Shown here: in pieces, positions 1-7,773 of the stretch
Layout of the letters: the number at the start of each line of letters is the position of its first letter
Numbering within the stretch: the stretch's first letter is position 1
Source: Lachnospiraceae bacterium YSB2008
GTDB lineage: Bacteria > Bacillota > Clostridia > Lachnospirales > Lachnospiraceae
DNA: 64,000 nucleotides
Direction of reading: 5' to 3'
Assembly: GCA_000687655.1 (NCBI GenBank)
Contig: JHWR01000012.1
Location: 35,517-99,516 of the forward strand
Translations under genes and position numbers: made by a program
Notes under the pieces: model-generated
What the model was told of the DNA's origin: nothing
Databases searched by the model: none
Seen by the model: only the letters and a program-made list of their open reading frames with translations

Positions 1-133
1 GATCCCACTGATCCTGCTCGGACTCATTTTTGATGATGGCGGCCCTGGCCCTGGATGCTGGTAGACAAAGATTGTATGCAGGTAGCAGACAACAAATATA
101 TTACAAAATGATAGAATGAAGGGAGGAATGACT
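1..133. other. window edge and leader of first gene
   Basis: No complete gene is visible. Two short open frames run in from the edge, stopping at 31-33 and 62-64, and either could be the tail of an upstream gene. The codons are too few to decide. A purine-rich ribosome site AAGGGAGG lies at 119-126. Confidence 0.4.
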
Positions 134-715
134 ATGACTCAACAATCTTCAGATTATGTGATTTATAAAAGAAAACGTTATACACTAATTGACTGCGAAT
201 CGAATCTAATAAAAACAGCCGATTTCGGTTTAGGTGTATCTAAAGATAAACATACAGGATGTTATAGAGGGTATATTGCAATCTATGGGATTATTAAGGA
301 CACTCTATATGGTGTAAAACTTAATGAAGAGTTTGATTTTGAAAATGGTTTTAAAGTTAATTATATAAAATCCAAAAGAATGAAAATGAATTATACAGGA
401 AGTATTCTTGTTGCATTACCTGGTTCAGATTACTTTAATTCAGACTTTATAGATGGCTATCTTTTTTCTGATGAGGCTTTTGAATTATATTTTATTGATG
501 GAAAGCTTAAAGAAGTGATTTCGCTAAAAGAGGCAATTGATGGATGGATAAATGAAGATAAAAGGATAGATGAAGAAAATAAAATATTGCGAAAAAAGGG
601 CAAATTAGAAGATAAACATGCGGGATATATGCGTAAAGCAGATATTAGGGATAAATACGCAAAAAAGCATCTTAAATACAAATACTGTAATTATAAATGG
701 ACAACAACAGGATAA
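134..715 (+). CDS. hypothetical protein, immunity-like
   Basis: A 193-residue soluble protein of unrecognised family. I place the start at ATG 134, seven bases after AAGGGAGG (119-126), rather than the ATG at 116 which overlaps that site. The N-terminus (RYTLIDCES, then CYRGYIAIYG and LYGVKL) recalls small cytoplasmic proteins found beside contact-dependent or Rhs-type toxins, where a Cys/Trp-Arg-Gly-Tyr segment is followed by a strand-rich half. There is no signal peptide or membrane segment. The gene is very AT-rich and is followed by three more orphan genes in the same direction. The immunity role is inference from appearance and clustering. Confidence 0.7.
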   Translation: MTQQSSDYVIYKRKRYTLIDCESNLIKTADFGLGVSKDKHTGCYRGYIAIYGIIKDTLYGVKLNEEFDFENGFKVNYIKSKRMKMNYTGSILVALPGSDYFNSDFIDGYLFSDEAFELYFIDGKLKEVISLKEAIDGWINEDKRIDEENKILRKKGKLEDKHAGYMRKADIRDKYAKKHLKYKYCNYKWTTTG

Positions 716-744
716 GAATTTTAGAGGGGAGCGTTCTATATATT

Positions 745-1266
745 ATGAAAAATGATAAATATAAAGATGTGGTTTTCGGGTATATGGATGTACCTTCGTA
801 CGGTTGGTTCGGAGAGGATGATGGTGGTTTCGGAATTTTTATTTATCCTAATGGAAAGCTAGTATACAGAAGATATATTTTTGATTGTAAGATTAAGAAA
901 GAAAAAATATACAAAATATCAAAAGCTTCAGTTGATAAGATAAGTAAGATAATTAGCTCTTATGACGATAAGATAAAGGATTTTGATGATAATCTAGATA
1001 ATGGTTCTTGTGATGGAGATGGTAATATTTTTATTTATTTTGAAAAGGAATATATTACATGGAATATTGAGAGAAATGATATATCCAAAATAAAGAAGAA
1101 CAATCCGGAATATTATGAGAAATATCTATCAGTAATGCTGCAGGAGAATCTGATGCTATTAATATTTGATGAAATACGAAAGATTCTTCTGAATCAAGGG
1201 GTTGTATTGTCACTGTATAAGATAAAAATATTAAGAAAGGGGCTCGAAAGCTATGAAGCCAGTTAA
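745..1266 (+). CDS. hypothetical protein, immunity-like
   Basis: A 173-residue protein from ATG 745. GAGGGGA at 724-730 is a rather distant ribosome site. The frame is open back to an ATG at 697, which would overlap the previous gene by 19 bases but has no Shine-Dalgarno, so the start is uncertain. It has a strand-rich first half (VPSYGWFGEDDGGFGIF) and a lysine/aspartate-rich helical second half, no membrane segment and no known motif. It ends 14 bases into the next gene, so the cluster is probably co-transcribed. Family not recognised; an immunity or antitoxin-like role is a guess from context. Confidence 0.6.
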   Translation: MKNDKYKDVVFGYMDVPSYGWFGEDDGGFGIFIYPNGKLVYRRYIFDCKIKKEKIYKISKASVDKISKIISSYDDKIKDFDDNLDNGSCDGDGNIFIYFEKEYITWNIERNDISKIKKNNPEYYEKYLSVMLQENLMLLIFDEIRKILLNQGVVLSLYKIKILRKGLESYEAS

Positions 1267-2671
1267 GATAGGAACAGTGTTATATGAAAATGAAGAAACA
1301 ACAGCGATTTATGAAAAGTATAGAGCCTATTTTATGGTGGACGAAAAAAATTGGTATGTAAAATATATCATTTCAAAAGAACCTTCAGAGGAGTTGATAA
1401 AAGATATTGAAAATTATTATGCTGCCGAAAAAGAAAGAAACAAAAAACATGATGAATTTGTTGACTATGTTGCAAAAGATGTATTTTCAAATTTAAGCCA
1501 AGAGGATAAAGAATATATTAATTTTCATCCGGATTCGACAGAACATCATTTTGGGATGGGCTTGGCAATCAGAAATAAATATATACATGGAAAAGATCTC
1601 GATTTCTTTATTATTCATCCCGATGATCTTTCTTCGGAAATCACTTCCCGTATAGCGTCTCTTGTGATTGATAATTATGATTATGAAAATCCATATTATA
1701 GATATTTATACAACAGTTCTACTTTTACAGATTTAAGAAGATTATATTATGCGGTCAAAGGTGAATTCCCTGATGATATTATTGACCAATTTGCTGATGA
1801 TCCAGATGAATATGAAGCTTCAAAAAAAGCAGAAGGGATAATTAGAGCAAGTATTCTTGATTTAAAAAGATTCAAGCGGCTTTGCAAGAAATATGGGATA
1901 TCAGACGATGAGTATAAAGAATGTAAATCATTCGTAGCTGAATATAATAAAAGAAATAGAGCTGTTATTCCCTATGACATATGTTTGTTGACTGGTGATA
2001 CTTTAGAAATTGAATTTAGAAATCAACTTCTGAGATTAATGAAGGCTGTTTTTGAACAATCGCCGAGAGTAGCGCTGGAAATGCCAGGATGCATTTTTAA
2101 TAAAAAGGATACAGTTTTACTTGCGGTTGAAGCGATGGGGAAATCTTTAGAAAGGTTTAAACAATTTAATGCTGATGATGACGTTATAAGAACTGCACTT
2201 AAGGATAATGGAGAGGCTATTCAGTATGTGAAAAAAAGTTTGAGAGATAATCCGGAATATATTCGTCTTGCAGTATCAAATTATAGTTTTATGAATGGAT
2301 TATCTACGAGATGTATGGCTAAGTATAGAGATAATGATGATATTGTTAAATTAGCGTTAGAAGCGGATGGCTATAATATGTGTCATGCTTCAAAAAGACT
2401 AAAAGATGACTATGATATGGCTATGTTTGCTATTAAAAATCAATCGGGCAATCAGGGACCTGGAGTTGTACATTATCTAAGTCCTAGATTGAGAGATAAT
2501 ATTGATATAGCGATGGCGGATATAAAAGTAGGTCAGGCTGAGATTGATTCATATTCTACAAGGCTAAGAGATAGTAAAGAAGTAGCAGAAGCTCTTTTGG
2601 CAACTGATAATGCTTGGAAACTATATCAGATGAGTAAAAGGATTAGACAAAAATATGATGAAGAGGATTAA
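1253..2671 (+). CDS. DUF4116-like repeat protein
   Basis: A 472-residue protein; ATG 1253 follows AAAGGGG (1236-1242) by 10 bases. Residues about 95-130 (EHHFGMGLAIRNKYIHGKD) resemble a small domain of unknown function with an H-F-G-x-G-x-x-I-R-N core. The C-terminal half, about 305-470, consists of degenerate repeats of roughly 30-45 residues built on 'LRDN.E...LAV' and 'KRLKDDYDMAMFAI', the style of DUF4116 repeats. These occur in large bacterial surface or effector-associated proteins; their role is not known. There is no secretion signal. It overlaps its upstream neighbour by 14 bases. Confidence 0.7.
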   Translation: MKPVKIGTVLYENEETTAIYEKYRAYFMVDEKNWYVKYIISKEPSEELIKDIENYYAAEKERNKKHDEFVDYVAKDVFSNLSQEDKEYINFHPDSTEHHFGMGLAIRNKYIHGKDLDFFIIHPDDLSSEITSRIASLVIDNYDYENPYYRYLYNSSTFTDLRRLYYAVKGEFPDDIIDQFADDPDEYEASKKAEGIIRASILDLKRFKRLCKKYGISDDEYKECKSFVAEYNKRNRAVIPYDICLLTGDTLEIEFRNQLLRLMKAVFEQSPRVALEMPGCIFNKKDTVLLAVEAMGKSLERFKQFNADDDVIRTALKDNGEAIQYVKKSLRDNPEYIRLAVSNYSFMNGLSTRCMAKYRDNDDIVKLALEADGYNMCHASKRLKDDYDMAMFAIKNQSGNQGPGVVHYLSPRLRDNIDIAMADIKVGQAEIDSYSTRLRDSKEVAEALLATDNAWKLYQMSKRIRQKYDEED

Positions 2672-2709
2672 TCAGTCAATTAATGCTAGTTATCGGAGGG
2701 GTTTCGTCT

Positions 2710-3255
2710 ATGTCAAATGTGATTAAATATCAAATGTCTCTCGTGAAACATATATCATTGTTTCTAATCAGAAATCCAATTTTTGCTTTGGGAAACAGAA
2801 TATCAAAGAAGATACGACAGTCGGTATGTAGTATTTACGAGAACGTATGTGAAGAATCGCAGGCAATTATGAAAAAGAATAAGTTGAGGCATGTTTCTGA
2901 AGTTGACGAAGATCGCCATTACAATATTACGCTAGGATTAGAACCGATGAAAAATAATACTTTCAAGTACATCGTTGAGGGTATATTGAAGGAAAAATGC
3001 TTTGGTGATGCTTATCTCAGTGTGGCATATAATCCTGTTAGAGATGATAAGATCTCGTGTGTTCAGGCTTATCGGATAAATGATTCTATTCTTTATCACA
3101 CGGAAGTTATCATCAGTGATGACAATGAGAGAGGTTATAAAATTCTTTTCAAGGAAGATATGTCTTTAATGGAAACAATATCGGTTTTCAGAATTATTCT
3201 GGTTTATTATCAGACGCCGCCTTTATTAGAATGGGAAGAGTTGACAGATTTTTAG
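2710..3255 (+). CDS. hypothetical protein
   Basis: A 181-residue protein, not recognised. I prefer ATG 2710, eight bases after GGAGGGG (2695-2701), over the upstream ATG at 2683 which precedes that ribosome site. Residues about 12-25 (LFLIRNPIFALGNRI) are moderately hydrophobic but too charged for a confident membrane helix. The rest alternates strands and helices. It is the last of the four-gene run and is followed by an intrinsic terminator at 3367, so it probably closes that transcript. Confidence 0.65.
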   Translation: MSNVIKYQMSLVKHISLFLIRNPIFALGNRISKKIRQSVCSIYENVCEESQAIMKKNKLRHVSEVDEDRHYNITLGLEPMKNNTFKYIVEGILKEKCFGDAYLSVAYNPVRDDKISCVQAYRINDSILYHTEVIISDDNERGYKILFKEDMSLMETISVFRIILVYYQTPPLLEWEELTDF

Positions 3256-3366
3256 GGTGTATCGTAGCTATTGCAATTCTTTATTAATGCACTCAAATAT
3301 GATAAAATACAAAAGGTGTTTTGACCGTTATTTTGGGGAAGGGGAATCTATGCTAAATCTTTGATT

Positions 3367-3405
3367 AACGGTATCATAACTTCAAAGTATTGATACCGTT
3401 TTTTC
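3367..3405 (+). terminator. intrinsic terminator or attenuator
   Basis: A perfect 10-bp stem AACGGTATCA (3367-3376) / TGATACCGTT (3391-3400) with a 14-base loop is followed by a T-run. Just upstream GGGAAGGGGAATCT precedes a five-codon frame (ATG at about 3350: M-L-N-L-stop). The stem could therefore act either as a plain terminator for the upstream cluster or as an attenuator for the recombinase. Confidence 0.7.
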
Positions 3406-3469
3406 AATATAGTAAAATAGCTGAGAGAGCTTGTCTCAAAATTAATAATCATAAATGAGAGGCGTTTTT

Positions 3470-4042
3470 ATGATATATGGCTATATAAGAGTAAGCACAA
3501 AGGGCCAGGCAAAGGATGGTAATTCCCTTGAGTATCAGGAACAGGAATTAAGATCCGCGGGTGCTGAAGTAATATATAAAGATGTTTATACCGGAACTGT
3601 GAAGGACAGACCTGAACTGGATAAGCTTATGGGGGTTCTTCATAAAGGTGATACATTAGTAGTTTCTAAACTTGATCGTATCGCTCGTAGCGTTGCTCAT
3701 GGCGTTGAGCTTATCGAAGAGCTTAACGCAAAGGGAGTCAAGGTTAACATCCTCAACATGGGGGTTATAGATAATACTCCGACCGGAAAGCTGATCAGAA
3801 ATGTAATGCTGTCATTCGCCGAGTTTGAGAGAGACTTAATCGTTCAGAGAACTCAAGAAGGGAAGAGGATAGCTAGACAGAATCCTGATTATAGAGAGGG
3901 ACGCCCCAAGAAGTATGGTAAGAAACAAATAGATCATGCGTTGAAATTATTGGAAAGTCATTCTTATAGCCAAGTTGTAGAAATGACAGGGATAAGTAAG
4001 GCTACGCTGGCAAGAGCAAAGTCAAAGTCAATGAGTAGCTGA
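3470..4042 (+). CDS. small serine recombinase (resolvase/invertase)
   Basis: A 190-residue site-specific recombinase of the resolvase/invertase family. The start is ATG 3470, seven bases after TGAGAGG (3456-3462), giving the canonical N-terminus [10 protein letters not shown] whose serine 9 is the expected nucleophile. The family signatures KLDRIARS and [16 protein letters not shown] are present, and a short C-terminal helix-turn-helix ([19 protein letters not shown], about 166-184) binds DNA. Length is normal. It sits immediately ahead of the defence operon, where such recombinases can move or invert adjacent segments. No obvious inverted crossover sites were found by eye. Confidence 0.93.
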   Translation: MIYGYIRVSTKGQAKDGNSLEYQEQELRSAGAEVIYKDVYTGTVKDRPELDKLMGVLHKGDTLVVSKLDRIARSVAHGVELIEELNAKGVKVNILNMGVIDNTPTGKLIRNVMLSFAEFERDLIVQRTQEGKRIARQNPDYREGRPKKYGKKQIDHALKLLESHSYSQVVEMTGISKATLARAKSKSMSS

Positions 4043-4105
4043 TTATACCAACGTTAAATACATGGCATTAATTCATATTACAAAATATAAAGGAGAAGTA
4101 TAGAA

Positions 4106-7100
4106 ATGAAGGCTTTAAAGGAAATGCTTACACCGAGAAAATCAGTTTTTTTAGATACCACTAGGGATGATGTGCTGAATCTGTCTGATTTTGCGGAAGG
4201 GACAATTGACGCTGAAAAGTTCTTTTCCGAGAATTTTAGAACTCAGGGCATGAATATGTTATTCGATACTGCGTTTAAGCGTTTTAAAGGGGAATCAGAT
4301 ACGGGAGTAATTAAGCTTACACAGGCAATGGGCGGTGGTAAAACTCATAATATGCTGGCGCTTGCTTTATTGGCAAATGATAAGGAACTTCGAGAAAGTG
4401 TGCTCGGTGAAAAGGCGTCAGGAATTGGTGATATAAGAGTTGTAACATTTTCCGGCAGAGAAAACGCTGATTATGGTATTTGGGGCAATATAGCGGAACA
4501 ACTAGGTAAAAAGGAGTTGTTTAGAGATTATTATTCTCCATTGAAAGCACCAGGAGAGAAGGCTTGGATTAATCTCCTTAAAGATGACAAGATTCTTATT
4601 CTTCTTGATGAGCTCCCTCCATATCTCGAAAATGCTAAAGCAATAACCGTTGGCAACTCTGATCTTTCAAAGGTTACTATTGCTGCTTTAGCAAATTTAT
4701 TTAGCGCTCTTGGAAAATCACAGTTAGCAAATGTATGCCTGGTTTTCTCAGATTTAAAGGCAACATATGAATCAGGAAGCGAATTGCTTCAATCTAGCTT
4801 TAAGGAACTTGAGGCGGAAGCTAATCGTATTGCAATAGAAATTGCTCCTGTTCAATTAAATAGTGATGAGGTTTATTCCATACTTCGAAAGAGATTGTTT
4901 GAGGATGGTAGCATAAGCAAACAGTATGGAATTGATAAAAATGATATAGCTATAAAGTATAAAGATGCTGTTTCTATCACAAAGGGATTAGGATTTACAG
5001 CATATACAGGTGAGAATGTATATAAAGGAATAATTGACTCTTATCCTTTCCATCCATCTATCAAAGACTTATATGCACGTTTTAAAGAAAATCAAAACTT
5101 TCAGCAAACTCGTGGATTAATAAAATTGATGAGACAGGTTGTCAGAGAGTTTTACGACAGCGGAATGGCAGAAAATAATTATTTAATAAATGTTTTTGAT
5201 GTTAATCTCAATAATCCAAACCTACTTGCTCTTTTCCGCCAAATCAAACCATCGTTGGAGGATGCTATAAGCCACGATATAGCTCAAGAAGGGAAAGCAA
5301 TAGCTGAGTTACTTGATGAGGAAAGAAATGATGGAAATGACTATGCTCAGCAAATTGTTAAGCTTTTACTGGTGGCTTCCTTATCTACTGCTAGTCATGG
5401 AATACTAGGATTAACTGAACCAGAGATATTTGGTTTCTTAAGTGCACCAAAGACAGATATAAATATATTAAAGGCAGCTCTTGAAGAGTTGAAGGCTCAG
5501 TGTTGGTATATTAAGACTGATAATATGGGAAGGCTTTATTTCCAAAATACCAAAAATATGGTAGCGGAAATGAATACATTAGTAGAATCATATACAAATG
5601 ATAATGCAAGAAAAGAACTTAGAAATATACTTAAAACAAATTTTGAACCTAAGTTAAAGACTTGTTATGAGTTGTTGTATGTACTGCCTGCAGTTGATGA
5701 AATTGAAGCAGATGAAAAGAAAATTGCGCTTGTAATTTATGAACCATATTCCGGGAATGAATTACATCCTCATTTATTAGAATACTACAATAGAATATCA
5801 TTAAAAAATCGTGTTATGTTTTTATCTGGAAATCGTAGCGTTATGGAAAAACTATATGCAAATAGTAAAAAACTTAAAGCGATAGAAACTATAGTTAATA
5901 ATATGAAAGATGAAGGTGTACCTGCTACGGATCAGCAAAGAAAAGAAGCAGAAGCAACTCTTGATAAAACTTTACAAGCCCTGTTTTCGTCAATTAGGGA
6001 AACGTTTGTTACGTTGCATTATCCTACAAAGAATGGTTTGGAACATACAGATTTTAGACTTGAGTTTAAAGAGAATAAGTTTGATGGGGAACTTCAAGTT
6101 ATTAATACTTTGCGATCTGTCATGAAGTATGATGATTATTCAAAAGATGATGCGTTTCTTGAAACTCTACGTAAAAAATGTGAAGCTAGATTATTTACGA
6201 CAAAAGAGATGCCATATAGTCAGATATGTGAGAGGGCAGCTACAGAAACTTCTTGGCAGTGGTATCATCCCGATCAGCTTGATACCCTTAGAAATGACTG
6301 TTTAAAAAAGGATAAATGGCGTGAAATCGGCGGATACCTTGTTAAAGGACCGTTCCCGAAGGATCCTACAAGCGTTAATGTTACTCAGCAATCATACGAT
6401 GAGAAAACGCAGGAGTTTGTTTATCATATAAAAGGTGTTGGTGGAAGAGTGTATTATGATATTGGATCTGATCCTACTAGTGCATCAACAGAGATAGATG
6501 ATACTGTTTTTAGAACAAAAGAGCCTAAAGTTCGATTTATTTGTATAGATCCAGATAGAGAACGTGAAACAGGTGATGTTGTTGAGGTGATTGGAAAAGC
6601 GCCACTGAAATATCAGCAAAGGGTTACTCCGAATGGAATTGTGTTTGAGTTTGTAACAAATCCAAATTATGAAATCAGATATACAACGGATGGAAGTGAA
6701 CCTAAAGAAAATGGTGGATTGTACAATGGTGAATTTCCAGTGTCGGACTCTGCAAAATATGTTAGTGTTGCAACGATGTTCGAAGGAAAACCAATTGAAG
6801 AAAAGCAAATACTCGTTGATAGATCTGGGAAAACGCCAGAGGAGAAGAAAATAGACTTAAATAAATCTGTAATATATAGATTAAAAGCAAAGAAACAGTT
6901 AAGCGATACAGAATCTGCATATAACGAACTAGAACACCTCGAAAAATATGATGGTGTATTTATAAAAGGAGCAAGTGCTTATATTTATGAAAAAAGTAAT
7001 GAAACTAACTACGTTGAATATAATGCAAATATTCCTTATTTGGCTGGAGATTTAAGAGCTCTTATAGATTTAATTAGAGAAACAAGTTATAAAAATCGTG

Positions 7101-7225
7101 AAGCAGTAATTACTTTTGAGTATAAAGAATTATTGTTTGTAAAAGGTGCACAGTTTAATGAGTGGATAGAACAGGAAAAACGTGACCTTGTTCAACTCAG
7201 AAAAGAGGGAGAAATAATACAGTGA
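4106..7225 (+). CDS. DUF499 anti-phage ATPase
   Basis: A 1039-residue P-loop ATPase of the DUF499 family, which accompanies DUF1156 methylases and PLD helicases in helicase-methylase-ATPase anti-phage loci. Walker A is QAMGGGKTH at about 73-81 and Walker B is ILILLDELPP at about 163-172. ATG 4106 follows AAGGAG (4090-4095). Near residues 850-890 is YTTDGSEP...LYNGEFPV, closely resembling the chitobiase C-terminal/Fn3-associated beta-sandwich, which is odd in a cytoplasmic ATPase. The C-terminus is charged and helical. Its stop overlaps the start of the DUF3780 gene. ATP-driven remodelling or regulation of the partner methylase/helicase is inferred. Confidence 0.92.
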   Translation: MKALKEMLTPRKSVFLDTTRDDVLNLSDFAEGTIDAEKFFSENFRTQGMNMLFDTAFKRFKGESDTGVIKLTQAMGGGKTHNMLALALLANDKELRESVLGEKASGIGDIRVVTFSGRENADYGIWGNIAEQLGKKELFRDYYSPLKAPGEKAWINLLKDDKILILLDELPPYLENAKAITVGNSDLSKVTIAALANLFSALGKSQLANVCLVFSDLKATYESGSELLQSSFKELEAEANRIAIEIAPVQLNSDEVYSILRKRLFEDGSISKQYGIDKNDIAIKYKDAVSITKGLGFTAYTGENVYKGIIDSYPFHPSIKDLYARFKENQNFQQTRGLIKLMRQVVREFYDSGMAENNYLINVFDVNLNNPNLLALFRQIKPSLEDAISHDIAQEGKAIAELLDEERNDGNDYAQQIVKLLLVASLSTASHGILGLTEPEIFGFLSAPKTDINILKAALEELKAQCWYIKTDNMGRLYFQNTKNMVAEMNTLVESYTNDNARKELRNILKTNFEPKLKTCYELLYVLPAVDEIEADEKKIALVIYEPYSGNELHPHLLEYYNRISLKNRVMFLSGNRSVMEKLYANSKKLKAIETIVNNMKDEGVPATDQQRKEAEATLDKTLQALFSSIRETFVTLHYPTKNGLEHTDFRLEFKENKFDGELQVINTLRSVMKYDDYSKDDAFLETLRKKCEARLFTTKEMPYSQICERAATETSWQWYHPDQLDTLRNDCLKKDKWREIGGYLVKGPFPKDPTSVNVTQQSYDEKTQEFVYHIKGVGGRVYYDIGSDPTSASTEIDDTVFRTKEPKVRFICIDPDRERETGDVVEVIGKAPLKYQQRVTPNGIVFEFVTNPNYEIRYTTDGSEPKENGGLYNGEFPVSDSAKYVSVATMFEGKPIEEKQILVDRSGKTPEEKKIDLNKSVIYRLKAKKQLSDTESAYNELEHLEKYDGVFIKGASAYIYEKSNETNYVEYNANIPYLAGDLRALIDLIRETSYKNREAVITFEYKELLFVKGAQFNEWIEQEKRDLVQLRKEGEIIQ

Positions 7226-7773
7226 AAAAAGACTACATAGGATTTGGTTATAACCCGGTTGAGTCTGACAACCATTTTTATGTGGTTATTCCGGAAGACA
7301 AAGCTAAGGACGTTGAAATATATGAAAGATTTCATTGGGATGATGGTGACCAAATTATTAATAAAAAGGATGTATTAAAACTTAAAGTGCCAAGGTACAA
7401 ATGGTCTAAAGTTGTCGATAGTCTTACTAAAGAATTCAATGGACGTTTAAAAACAGAAAAAAAAGCACAAGGAAAGTTTAAACCTGGGATATCTGTACCT
7501 TTGGAAAAACTCTTCGGTAAGGAAATGATGGTTTTGTTGTGGGGAATTGAGAATAATGATCCTGCTGGTATTCCCACAGCTATAAGAAATTGGCTTGGAT
7601 TGCAACCGGAAGAGCGTTGGTGGTTATATACCATGACAAATGCAAGCACTGGCGGTATAAATGATAAAAAAGGATGGAGAACGGCACTTAGGTATGCGTT
7701 GTGTGAAAATCCCATAGATGAATCTGATCAGATGACGATTGAACAGTTTTTAGGAGGAAGTGGAGATGAGTAA
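7222..7773 (+). CDS. DUF3780 anti-phage-associated protein
   Basis: A 183-residue protein of the DUF3780 family, known almost only beside DUF499 and DUF1156 genes in anti-phage loci; its biochemical role is unknown. It starts at GTG 7222, overlapping the DUF499 stop by four bases, with GAGGGAG at 7205-7211. Visible hallmarks are MKKDYIGFGYNPVESDNHF at the N-terminus, then WGIENND and the tryptophan-rich RNWLGLQPEERWWLYTMTNA. The end overlaps the methylase start by eight bases, so translation of the three genes is coupled. Probably a structural or specificity partner of the methylase-helicase complex (inference). Confidence 0.9.
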   Translation: MKKDYIGFGYNPVESDNHFYVVIPEDKAKDVEIYERFHWDDGDQIINKKDVLKLKVPRYKWSKVVDSLTKEFNGRLKTEKKAQGKFKPGISVPLEKLFGKEMMVLLWGIENNDPAGIPTAIRNWLGLQPEERWWLYTMTNASTGGINDKKGWRTALRYALCENPIDESDQMTIEQFLGGSGDE

